Below, in pieces: positions 1 to 6,457 of a stretch of DNA of 10,037 nucleotides (position 1 is its first letter; each line of letters begins with the position of its first letter). A model generated the notes under the pieces. That model saw only the letters and a program-made list of their open reading frames with translations, was not told the origin of the DNA and searched no databases. The stretch comes from Synechococcus sp. CPC35 (GTDB taxonomy: Bacteria > Cyanobacteriota > Cyanobacteriia > PCC-6307 > Cyanobiaceae): positions 1 to 10,037 of the forward strand of contig NYUU01000122.1 in assembly GCA_002684175.1 (NCBI GenBank). Direction: 5' to 3'. The position numbers were made by a program, and so were the translations under genes.

Positions 1-1453
1 GACGGGCACCACGACGGAACATGAGGCGATGCAGCTCGGCGACTGTGCCGTGCCGCTGCCATAACAGCGCATAAAGCTCCACGGCAGCGATCCAGTTCCG
101 GCTGTTCAGTTCCCGCCGGACCAGTCGCTCAAGCAGTCGAGTGTTCCATGGAGCAATCCGCCCGCCCGAACCGGGGCGGACACACTCGAGAAGAAGCAGA
201 GGCTGAAGCGTCAATCGCTGCAGAAAACTGATCAACAACCCCGATGCGACTTCGGCGCCAGCACCGGAAATAGGGCGATTGCAACGGAGCAGTCCGAGCT
301 GCTGAAGAACCGCAAGCATGCGGTCGGTGCGCTTGGTGTAGGTGTGTTCGGCCGCCCGAGCCTGACCCACTGCGGCAGACGGACCACCACCCGCCAGAGC
401 CGTGTGGATCGCAGCCTTGAAGGCAGCCACTGTCGGTTCACACAGCAGCGCAGCCTCTCGATGCGGAACCAGGGAAGGAATCGCGGTGGCCACCGTTGGC
501 CGACCGGATGCCAGGTATTCGAAGAACTTCATCGGGAACATCTGGCGCGTGTAGTCGTTCAGCTGAAGCGGAAGCAAGGCCACATCGGCATGGGCCAGCC
601 AGGCCGGCAGATCCCTGTAGGGCTGAATGCCAGGCCAATGCACATTCGGGAGGGCAAGAATCGCCGAAAGATCGGTCGATGCGTCGCATTCGCCGATCGG
701 GCCCACCAGCACGTAGGACCACTGCGGCGTGGTCCTGATCAGCTGCTCCAGCAGCGGCAGATCCAGTTTGTAGGCATCCAGCGCACCGATGAACAGCATC
801 CGGGGCTTTGGCACAGCCTGCAGGGCATCCGGACAGGACAGGGACGCTGAGGAGGCCTGACGGAAATGGCATTCATCCGCCACATTTCCGAAGTAGAGGG
901 TGTGGGGATTCAGTGGTTTCAGCCGTTGTTGCAACACCGGGGCCGTGGTGAACACCACATTCACCGCTTCACAGAGCCGACGCTCACCGGCCGTGATCCG
1001 CGCCGACGGCATTCCAGGTTGATCCTGAATGCTGTCGACACAGTGATACACCGTGCCGCTGAATGTGCTGATGTCGAGGTAGGCCAGCGTCAGCGGGTTG
1101 TACGTCCAGAGCAGGGGCTTGAGAAAGCCCAGCCACCGCTTCACCAGCTTCAGGCCGGACTGCACAAGCCACTTGTTGACGATGAGGCCGCGGCCCCTGG
1201 TGGCACCGGGAATGACAGGTGGAGACCAAACCCAGAGTCCTGGCCTGACCTCTCGCGGCAACCGCAGCAATCGGCGAAACCGCTTGAGAATCCTTGGCAG
1301 ATCGGCTGTCCCTGGCCGGGGTGGACGAAGCCCAAGAGATTCCACATAAAGAACGCGGTGTCCCAGCTCAGCAAGGCTGACGGCCGTGTGCTGTTTGTTG
1401 GTCCAGAGCGGATGGTCCCAGTCAGCCGTTGCCAGAACAACGAAATCTGCCAT
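1..1453 (-). CDS. GT4-like glycosyltransferase with C-terminal extension (partial, runs off left edge)
   Basis: The frame is open without a stop from ATG at 1453 to the window edge (484 codons seen, 3' end missing). Seen: the N-terminus has WDHPLWTNKQHTA at about residues 12-24, followed by LAELGHRVLYVES, typical of the first Rossmann domain of GT-B enzymes. A second Rossmann start, RMLFIGALDAYKLDLPLL, lies near residues 218-235. The donor-binding motif MFPMKFFEYLASGRPTVAT lies at 305-323, matching the P-x-K-x-x-E-Y-x-A-x-G-x-P motif of GT4/GT1-like sugar transferases. It probably transfers a sugar from a nucleotide donor at the cytoplasmic membrane; donor and acceptor cannot be told. Residues from about 388 onward lie beyond the usual GT4 end and look helical, possibly TPR-like. 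The start is 6 nt after the stop of the ABC exporter, with no clear Shine-Dalgarno, so translational coupling is likely. Confidence 0.85.
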   Translation of the reverse strand, partial: MADFVVLATADWDHPLWTNKQHTAVSLAELGHRVLYVESLGLRPPRPGTADLPRILKRFRRLLRLPREVRPGLWVWSPPVIPGATRGRGLIVNKWLVQSGLKLVKRWLGFLKPLLWTYNPLTLAYLDISTFSGTVYHCVDSIQDQPGMPSARITAGERRLCEAVNVVFTTAPVLQQRLKPLNPHTLYFGNVADECHFRQASSASLSCPDALQAVPKPRMLFIGALDAYKLDLPLLEQLIRTTPQWSYVLVGPIGECDASTDLSAILALPNVHWPGIQPYRDLPAWLAHADVALLPLQLNDYTRQMFPMKFFEYLASGRPTVATAIPSLVPHREAALLCEPTVAAFKAAIHTALAGGGPSAAVGQARAAEHTYTKRTDRMLAVLQQLGLLRCNRPISGAGAEVASGLLISFLQRLTLQPLLLLECVRPGSGGRIAPWNTRLLERLVRRELNSRNWIAAVELYALLWQRHGTVAELHRLMFRRGAR

Positions 1454-1459
1454 TGGTGA

Positions 1460-3277
1460 TCAGGCGCTCTCGAACTGGGTCATCTCACGGAAACTTGCTG
1501 ACAGTCGGCAGAGGGTGTCGAAATCTCCGGCCGCTTTGATCCGACCGTCCTCCACTTCATAGATCCTGTCGCATTTCCGCACTGTGGAAAGACGATGGGC
1601 GATCACAATCGTCGTGCAGCGCCGTCCCACCAGATCAAGGGCCTGCATCACGTCGTGCTCGGTCTTGTTGTCGAGTGCACTCGTGGCCTCGTCGAGCACC
1701 AACACCTTGGCTTCCCGGTAGAACGCCCTGGCCAGCGACAGCCGCTGACGCTGACCGCCCGACAGCTTGATGCCGTTCTCTCCGATCATCGTGTACAGGC
1801 CATAGGGCATCGCGCTGACGACATCGTCAAACTGGGCTCCCTCCAGGGCCGACCAGATCTGATCATCGTCAATGTCCTCGGTTTCAACGCCGAATGCGAC
1901 GTTTTCACGGATGCTCGCGTCAAGCAGCCGGATGTCCTGAGGCACCAGAGCACAGTTGCCCTGCCAGGCAGGCAGCTCCTGAGCGGTGAGGGTCACCCCA
2001 TCAAGCCGCAGGTCTCCACTGGTGGGCTGAAAAAGCCCAAGCAGAAGGTGAGCAAGGGTTGTCTTGCCGCTACCCGTGCGACCCACAAGGGCGATACGGG
2101 AACCAACCGGAATCGTCAGATTCACATCGGTGAGCACGTCCGTCTCACTCCCGGCGTAACGGAAACTGATGCTGCGCAGTTGAATGACCTGGCGAGGCAT
2201 CACACCGCTGGGAGTCGGTACGCCATCCGAACCTGCGTTCAGACGACCACGGCGCAAATCAAGCAACTCGAGGGCGTCCTGGATTTCTGGCAGACCACCC
2301 CGTAGTTTGTTGATGTCCCGGAAGGTGTTCTGCAGGGGGCCGGAGATTCGAAGCAGTGTTCCGAGCACCGCAGCCAGCGTTGGTATCGCCTGGCGTACAT
2401 CCCCCGGACTGCCATAAAGAAGCGCAGGGCCGAGACCAACAAGAAAAAGAATCGTGATCCCGGCAGGCTCGATCACATAACGCGGCGCATTTGGTAGCAG
2501 CTTGGTGAGCCGGTCATACCGCTTGGCAACAACACCATCAGCCGCGAAGCGATTGATGAAGAAAGCCTCGGCTGCGTAGAGCTGAACATCCCGCATCGAG
2601 CGGAGCGATTCCATCAACAGAAGATTGATCCTGCGGGAATAGCGAACGCGCTGCTTGGTGGCGAAGCGCAGGTAGGGAATGATCAGCTTGGAAGCCAGGG
2701 TGTATGCCACCAGCAGAAGCGAAAACATCAGCAGTGCCGGCATGCCCAGCACTAAAACCACGCCGAAGAGCAGAACAAGCACCGAGAGCGCACTTGCCGC
2801 GATCGAGATCATCGGACTCACGACGGTGGTGGACACCTTGTTGAGAATCCGGTTGAAGCTCTCCGAAAGATTCGCTGTGCGGTGATGCGTGAAGAACTCG
2901 TAGTTCTGCAGCATCAGGTTGCGATAAACCTTGTTGACGAGATCATTCCAGATCTCCGCACTCAGCATGCTTTGGAGGAAGGCCACCCCGAAGCGAAGCG
3001 CGGAGGTGAGCCAGAAGGCAGCGATCAGCAGCACCAGCAGCCAGCCGGCCTGATCCAGAAGACCGCCCCCGAAAACCTTGATGCCGGGGATCTGATCGGC
3101 CAGCTTCACTCCCGCCATCAGCCCCACCAGACGGGCAAGCAGGGCCACCAGCAGGATGTCCATCAGACCCTGCAGGAAGGATGCCCCGAGAACGATCAAC
3201 AGAAATCGAACCCGTGTGGCCGGCAGTTCTTTGAGAAGCCGGCTGAGATCTCTCCAGGTCTGACTTCGCAAGGGCAT
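1460..3277 (-). CDS. ABC exporter, fused membrane and ATPase domains (likely glycan/glycolipid flippase)
   Basis: This 605-aa half-transporter would act as a homodimer in the inner membrane. Seen: the membrane domain spans residues 1-330 with hydrophobic segments near 24-53, 77-102, 153-178, 180-201, 269-289 and 295-315. The ATPase domain follows: A-loop Tyr374 (FRYAG), Walker A GRTGSGKTT at 399-407, Q-loop VPQD near 445-448, signature LSGGQRQRLSLAR at 505-517, Walker B VLVLDEATSALD at 525-536 with catalytic Glu530, and H-loop His561 (IAHRLSTV). All catalytic residues are present and the length is normal for a type IV exporter. MsbA and PglK/Wzk (lipid-linked oligosaccharide flippases) share this layout, so sequence alone does not fix the substrate. 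Its position between two glycosyltransferases favours a lipid-linked sugar or polysaccharide precursor. A multidrug or peptide substrate is the main alternative. Confidence 0.92.
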   Translation of the reverse strand: MPLRSQTWRDLSRLLKELPATRVRFLLIVLGASFLQGLMDILLVALLARLVGLMAGVKLADQIPGIKVFGGGLLDQAGWLLVLLIAAFWLTSALRFGVAFLQSMLSAEIWNDLVNKVYRNLMLQNYEFFTHHRTANLSESFNRILNKVSTTVVSPMISIAASALSVLVLLFGVVLVLGMPALLMFSLLLVAYTLASKLIIPYLRFATKQRVRYSRRINLLLMESLRSMRDVQLYAAEAFFINRFAADGVVAKRYDRLTKLLPNAPRYVIEPAGITILFLVGLGPALLYGSPGDVRQAIPTLAAVLGTLLRISGPLQNTFRDINKLRGGLPEIQDALELLDLRRGRLNAGSDGVPTPSGVMPRQVIQLRSISFRYAGSETDVLTDVNLTIPVGSRIALVGRTGSGKTTLAHLLLGLFQPTSGDLRLDGVTLTAQELPAWQGNCALVPQDIRLLDASIRENVAFGVETEDIDDDQIWSALEGAQFDDVVSAMPYGLYTMIGENGIKLSGGQRQRLSLARAFYREAKVLVLDEATSALDNKTEHDVMQALDLVGRRCTTIVIAHRLSTVRKCDRIYEVEDGRIKAAGDFDTLCRLSASFREMTQFESA

Positions 3278-3345
3278 GGCAGCGGAATGCCGACATGACG
3301 CCAGCCTGGTCAGCCAAAGTTAAGGCGTTGTAAGGGGAGTCCTCA

Positions 3346-4383
3346 TCAGCTGGAAGGCCAGCCGGGGAACCGATTGACCACTCGCCGGATCCGCTGGAAC
3401 CGCTGCTGCAGCCGCAATTGCCAGGTTGGAGCACTTCTGAGCAGAGGCCCCTCCGTGCTGTGCAGGGCATCGAGCTGAGCGAGGGCAGCCACCCAGCGGG
3501 GGAGCAACTCCTCGGAAGAGCAGTTCTGGAGCAGAAGATTTAGCTCGCTAGCGGGAGGCCTCCATCCCACAGGATCATTGACGGCTTCCTGAATCCGCTT
3601 CTGATCAAAGAGAAGACGCCCACATCCGATCTGATGCACCATCCGACCTGGATCGCAGTGATCGGCAAGAGCGTGGTTGAGGCTGCTGAATACAACACAT
3701 CCGCAGGCCATCGCTTCCAGCGGGGGCAGGCCAAAGCCCTCGGAGACGCCACGGCCCCGCCAGTAATCGGCGGAATCGTACAGATACACCGTTGATTGGT
3801 TGAACAGATCAACGAGATCGTCCACCCAGCCACTCTGTACCTCCACTCTGAGCCCGATCCGCCGCAGCGAAGGCACAAGCTGCGTCAGCACATAGCGGCT
3901 GGTCTTGCGAGCCTGCACAAGCACATCAATCGGGCGGGGCTCGCTGCTGCCCCGGGCCCCACGGTCGAGCCAGCTGGCTTCGAGAGCATTGGGGACCAGA
4001 TGAAGTGGGTTGCAGGGAGCACGATCACCCCAGTAACCGAGGGTGTTGCGACTGACCGCGAGCACTGGCAGACCGGGAGGAAGCTGGAATCCGTAACCGC
4101 TGCTGTGGGCGTGATAAGCAACCCGATGACGTCTGAGTCTGTGGATCAGATGAGGCACATCGAACCCCCAGCTGACGATCCAGAGCACAGTCGGATCCGG
4201 TGGTTCGGAGCGCAGACAATCCTCAAGGAAGGGATGGTCGGGACTGCGCTCCCGATAGGTGACCAGCTCCGTTGAACAATGGCCCGCCACCAGGCGGGCC
4301 GTCTGCAACTCAACGCTCAGTCCGCCACAGCGGAACTTGCTGCTTGTTCCCGGAACAACAAAACGAACCAGCCCTGTGGGCAT
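3346..4383 (-). CDS. GT4-family glycosyltransferase
   Basis: The product is a 345-aa GT-B-fold sugar transferase, probably soluble or peripheral at the cytoplasmic membrane. Seen: an N-terminal glycine-rich acceptor loop, CGGLSVELQTARL, at 19-31. A strand and loop HAHSSGYGF (91-99) are followed by AVSRNT (109-114), the usual GT4 linker position. The donor-binding signature SEGFGLPPLEAMACGC at 214-229 carries the E-x7-E pair (Glu215 and Glu223) of retaining GT4 enzymes. The C-terminal tail from about 320 is rich in Arg and Gln and may bind membrane. The gene starts 13 nt after the ho1 stop, with no hairpin between them, and ends 68 nt before the ABC exporter. It probably belongs to the same surface-glycan unit as the exporter and the second glycosyltransferase. 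Donor and acceptor sugars cannot be told from sequence. Confidence 0.88.
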   Translation of the reverse strand: MPTGLVRFVVPGTSSKFRCGGLSVELQTARLVAGHCSTELVTYRERSPDHPFLEDCLRSEPPDPTVLWIVSWGFDVPHLIHRLRRHRVAYHAHSSGYGFQLPPGLPVLAVSRNTLGYWGDRAPCNPLHLVPNALEASWLDRGARGSSEPRPIDVLVQARKTSRYVLTQLVPSLRRIGLRVEVQSGWVDDLVDLFNQSTVYLYDSADYWRGRGVSEGFGLPPLEAMACGCVVFSSLNHALADHCDPGRMVHQIGCGRLLFDQKRIQEAVNDPVGWRPPASELNLLLQNCSSEELLPRWVAALAQLDALHSTEGPLLRSAPTWQLRLQQRFQRIRRVVNRFPGWPSS

Positions 4384-4396
4384 GAACGGTGCAGGG

Positions 4397-5110
4397 TCAG
4401 GCGGTGGCAGTTTCAGTGCTGCCGTTGCGCTGCCGACGGGTGAGGAAGCCGAACAGTACCTTGCCGATCGCTGCCACCAGATTGCCCTCGAGCTCCTTGA
4501 ACATGTTCATGTTCATGTGGAAGGCGTTGTTGGCCTCCTCGACGATCCGATCTGCCGTGGCCTGATCAATCGGCAGCTCATCCATCGTGGAGCGATAGGT
4601 GGTCTTGAAAGCCTTCTCGTCCTCGATGTCATCAAAGACATAGAAACGCAGGCCGTCATCACCGGGCATGTTCATCGCCTTCTGGGCAATGTTCTTGAGA
4701 ATCTGTCCACCGGAGAGATCACCCATGTAACGGGTGTAGTGGTGCCCGACCAGCAACTCGGGAGATTCCTTGGCAACGGCGTGAATCCGCTCGACGTAGT
4801 TGGCGGCGGAAGGGGAGGGCTGAATCTCATCCTTCCAGTTCTCACCGAAGTAATAGACGAGATCCTTCTCCAGTGACTCGCGGCGGTTGAGCTGCTTCAT
4901 CCCGACGGGTCCGACCACGGGGTGATCTGCCAGCTGGCCGACCTCCTCCTCCATGGCGGAATAGACGAAGTAGAGGTCAGCTACAAGCTTGCGGTAGCTG
5001 GCCTTATCAACAACACCCTTGAGGAAGCAGCTGACGAAGCCGGTGTTCTCGGCCATCGTGTGAGCCTTCTTCGTGCCTTCGCGGAGCTGGGCAGCCAGAG
5101 TGATGGACAT
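4397..5110 (-). CDS. ho1: Heme oxygenase (biliverdin-producing, ferredoxin-dependent)
   Basis: The enzyme opens heme with O2 and reduced ferredoxin to biliverdin IX-alpha, CO and Fe2+, the first committed step toward phycobilins; it is soluble. Seen: the cyanobacterial HO-1 N-terminus LREGTKKAHTMAEN places the proximal heme ligand at His17, the number known for cyanobacterial HO-1. The stretch YRKLVADLYFVYSAMEEE follows, then the distal-helix signature YTRYMGDLSGGQILKNIA. The C-terminal part has LPIDQATADRIVEEANNAF and ELEGNLVAAIGK. An in-frame ATG at 5137 would add nine residues (MNWLIRTDT), but the family begins at MS-x3-A-x2-LREGTKKAH, so I chose 5110 (237 aa, normal length). The gene lies 76 nt downstream of an unrecognised gene and 13 nt upstream of a glycosyltransferase. 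Confidence 0.97.
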   Translation of the reverse strand: MSITLAAQLREGTKKAHTMAENTGFVSCFLKGVVDKASYRKLVADLYFVYSAMEEEVGQLADHPVVGPVGMKQLNRRESLEKDLVYYFGENWKDEIQPSPSAANYVERIHAVAKESPELLVGHHYTRYMGDLSGGQILKNIAQKAMNMPGDDGLRFYVFDDIEDEKAFKTTYRSTMDELPIDQATADRIVEEANNAFHMNMNMFKELEGNLVAAIGKVLFGFLTRRQRNGSTETATA

Positions 5111-5141
5111 GGTGTCTGTTCGGATCAACCAGTTCAAAAAC

Positions 5142-5165
5142 CATATAGGTAGATACTCAACTGAA
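5142..5165 (-). promoter_or_regulatory. AT-rich promoter-like stretch upstream of ho1
   Basis: The 76-nt gap between ho1 and the upstream gene is AT-rich compared with its flanks. Read on the minus strand it contains TTGAGTATCTACCTATATGG, with two possible -10 boxes: TATCTA (5150-5155) and TATATG (5142-5147). No convincing -35 lies at the right spacing for either. A dedicated ho1 promoter here is plausible but only weakly supported. If it is used, the downstream glycosyltransferase may be read from it as well. Confidence 0.3.
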
Positions 5166-5186
5166 CCCCTTGAGCGTTGCGAAGGG

Positions 5187-5681
5187 TTACGCCGCTGTAT
5201 CAGACGCCGCAGATCCGCCGAAAAGTTCGAACAGCTCCCGGCAGATCAGCCGTAGCTGTTCCACCTGCTTCTCCTGGGGCAGATGAGCGCCCTCAGGCCG
5301 CCAATCGCCAATGGTGGCCAGGCGCCAGCGTTCTCCGTCGTAGGTCATCCCACGCATCAGCACGCCCAGCAGCTGCATTCGGGCGTCCGGGCTGTCCTGC
5401 CGGACTCTGAGCTGCAGCAGCAGACTCCGGCATTCGAGTCGAGGACTCCAGCCCGGGAAGTGGAACGCGAGATCGAGGGATTCCGGTTCACTCCATCGCC
5501 TGGTCTGCGGATCATCACGCCAAGGGCGGAGGTTCGGTTCGGCAGCGGGGAACTGCCGGCGAACCAGCATGACGGCTGTCGCCACGGCACCCACCTGGAA
5601 CACGCTTTGCAGCGACTCGCCGGCGTTCACACCAACCCATCCACTGCCCTCATCCTGCAGGGACGAGCCAGGGAACACCAT
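5187..5681 (-). CDS. Conserved-looking protein of unknown function (164 aa)
   Basis: I do not recognise this protein. Seen: 164 residues with no signal peptide. A mildly hydrophobic stretch, VFQVGAVATAVMLVRR (residues 27-42), is too short and polar-flanked to be a firm membrane helix. The centre is rich in Trp, Arg and Pro (NLRPWRDDPQTRRW), followed by alternating beta-like stretches (LDLAFHFPGW, RSLLLQLRVR). The C-terminal helix is EKQVEQLRLICRELFELFGG. Codon use matches the neighbours, and the opposite strand holds no better candidate, so it is probably a real gene. The ATG at 5681 has no Shine-Dalgarno, so an internal start is possible. It is divergent from mtnN and points the same way as ho1, 76 nt upstream. 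A role in tetrapyrrole or bilin metabolism would be guesswork. Confidence 0.7.
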   Translation of the reverse strand: MVFPGSSLQDEGSGWVGVNAGESLQSVFQVGAVATAVMLVRRQFPAAEPNLRPWRDDPQTRRWSEPESLDLAFHFPGWSPRLECRSLLLQLRVRQDSPDARMQLLGVLMRGMTYDGERWRLATIGDWRPEGAHLPQEKQVEQLRLICRELFELFGGSAASDTAA

Positions 5682-5707
5682 TACGGTTGCGGCAGGCTTA
5701 CAGATCC
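5682..5707. promoter_or_regulatory. 26-bp gap between divergent genes
   Basis: Only 26 bp separate the start of the 164-aa gene (minus strand) from the preferred mtnN start (plus strand). That is too short for two ordinary promoters, so the -35/-10 elements of at least one gene must lie inside the other's coding region. No clear boxes or operator-like inverted repeat are visible. The mtnN side has AGG about 11 nt before its ATG as its only weak ribosome-binding element. Confidence 0.3.
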
Positions 5708-6457
5708 ATGTCCCGTCCGCTTCATATCGGTCTGCTTGGCGCCATGCCCGAGGAGATCGGATGCGACCTCAGCCATCTGCACAAGCTCGAGATTGAAGAG
5801 CACGGGGATCTCACCATCCACAAGGGGCTGTGGCAGGACAGCGTTCAGCTGACCCTGGCCTGGAGCGGCTGGGGCAAGGTTTCCGCCGCACGCACGGCCA
5901 CCCGCCTGCTGGCAGCAACCCCAGGCATCGATCTGTTGCTGTTCAGTGGTGTGGCCGGCGCAGCGGATCCAACCCTGGAGCAATGGGATGTCTTGCTAGC
6001 TGATGCGGTCGTGCAGCACGACATGGACGCCAGGCCCCTCTTCCCACGCTTCACCCTGCCGCCGCTGAACAGGGATCAGCTGAAGCCACAGGCAGCCTGG
6101 TTTCAGTGGGCTCGAACCGCCCTTGACCAGGCCCATGCCGCCGGAGAACTGCAGGGATTCCGTCAACCTGGAAGCGGACTGATTGCCACAGGCGACCGGT
6201 TCATCGGGGATCCAGACGTCCTCGACGAACTGCGCGGCGCTCTGCCGGGCCTGAAGGCCGTGGAGATGGAGGGAGCCGCTGTGGCCCAGGTGGCGGAGCA
6301 GGAAGGCATCCCATGGCTGGTGCTGCGGGTGATCTCCGATGGCGCTGATGATGCTGCCGCCGCCAGTTTCTCGAGCTTCATCAAGGACTACGAGCAACGC
6401 GCCTGGCAGCTGACGGAAGCTCTGTTGAAGCGGCAGGACAGCGCACCTCGACCATGA
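5708..6457 (+). CDS. mtnN: 5'-methylthioadenosine/S-adenosylhomocysteine nucleosidase
   Basis: This cytosolic enzyme splits 5'-methylthioadenosine to methylthioribose plus adenine, and S-adenosylhomocysteine to S-ribosylhomocysteine plus adenine, clearing by-products of SAM use. Seen: HIGLLGAMPEEIG at the N-terminus matches the GAMEEE loop of the E. coli enzyme, with Glu16 in place of Glu12. FSGVAGA lies at 79-85 and ATGDRFIGD at 160-168. VEMEGAA at 185-191 gives the Glu-Met-Glu ribose-binding set. ISDGADD at 209-215 supplies the catalytic Asp211, matching E. coli Asp197. The frame extends to a TTG at 5687, but the family starts just before the first beta strand, so ATG 5708 (249 aa) fits better. 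Its stop overlaps the next gene's ATG (ATGA), so the two are probably translated together, although their functions have no obvious link. Confidence 0.94.
   Translation: MSRPLHIGLLGAMPEEIGCDLSHLHKLEIEEHGDLTIHKGLWQDSVQLTLAWSGWGKVSAARTATRLLAATPGIDLLLFSGVAGAADPTLEQWDVLLADAVVQHDMDARPLFPRFTLPPLNRDQLKPQAAWFQWARTALDQAHAAGELQGFRQPGSGLIATGDRFIGDPDVLDELRGALPGLKAVEMEGAAVAQVAEQEGIPWLVLRVISDGADDAAAASFSSFIKDYEQRAWQLTEALLKRQDSAPRP

Noticed and set aside
438..872. Short minus-strand frames inside the edge glycosyltransferase
   Set aside because: They are out of frame with the continuous glycosyltransferase frame, whose conserved motif at codons 305-323 falls in the same region.
866..1459. A 197-codon plus-strand open frame at the left end
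   Set aside because: The minus strand over the same bases encodes an uninterrupted glycosyltransferase with GT4 motifs, so the plus frame is a shadow.
1595..2305. A 236-codon open frame on the plus strand, opposite the ABC exporter
   Set aside because: It lies wholly within the ATPase-encoding part of the exporter, has no family motif, and is explained as a high-GC antisense shadow.
1460..3277. Naming the exporter msbA
   Set aside because: The fold and ATPase motifs are shared by MsbA, PglK and multidrug exporters, and the glycosyltransferase neighbours do not fit a plain lipid A exporter well enough to name it.
4259..4876. A 205-codon open frame on the plus strand across the start of the glycosyltransferase and ho1
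   Set aside because: The minus-strand frames here have clear catalytic motifs; the plus-strand product resembles no known protein and has shadow-type composition.
5687..5707. TTG start for mtnN
   Set aside because: It adds seven residues outside the family's N-terminus and lacks a Shine-Dalgarno; the ATG at 5708 directly precedes the first conserved strand.
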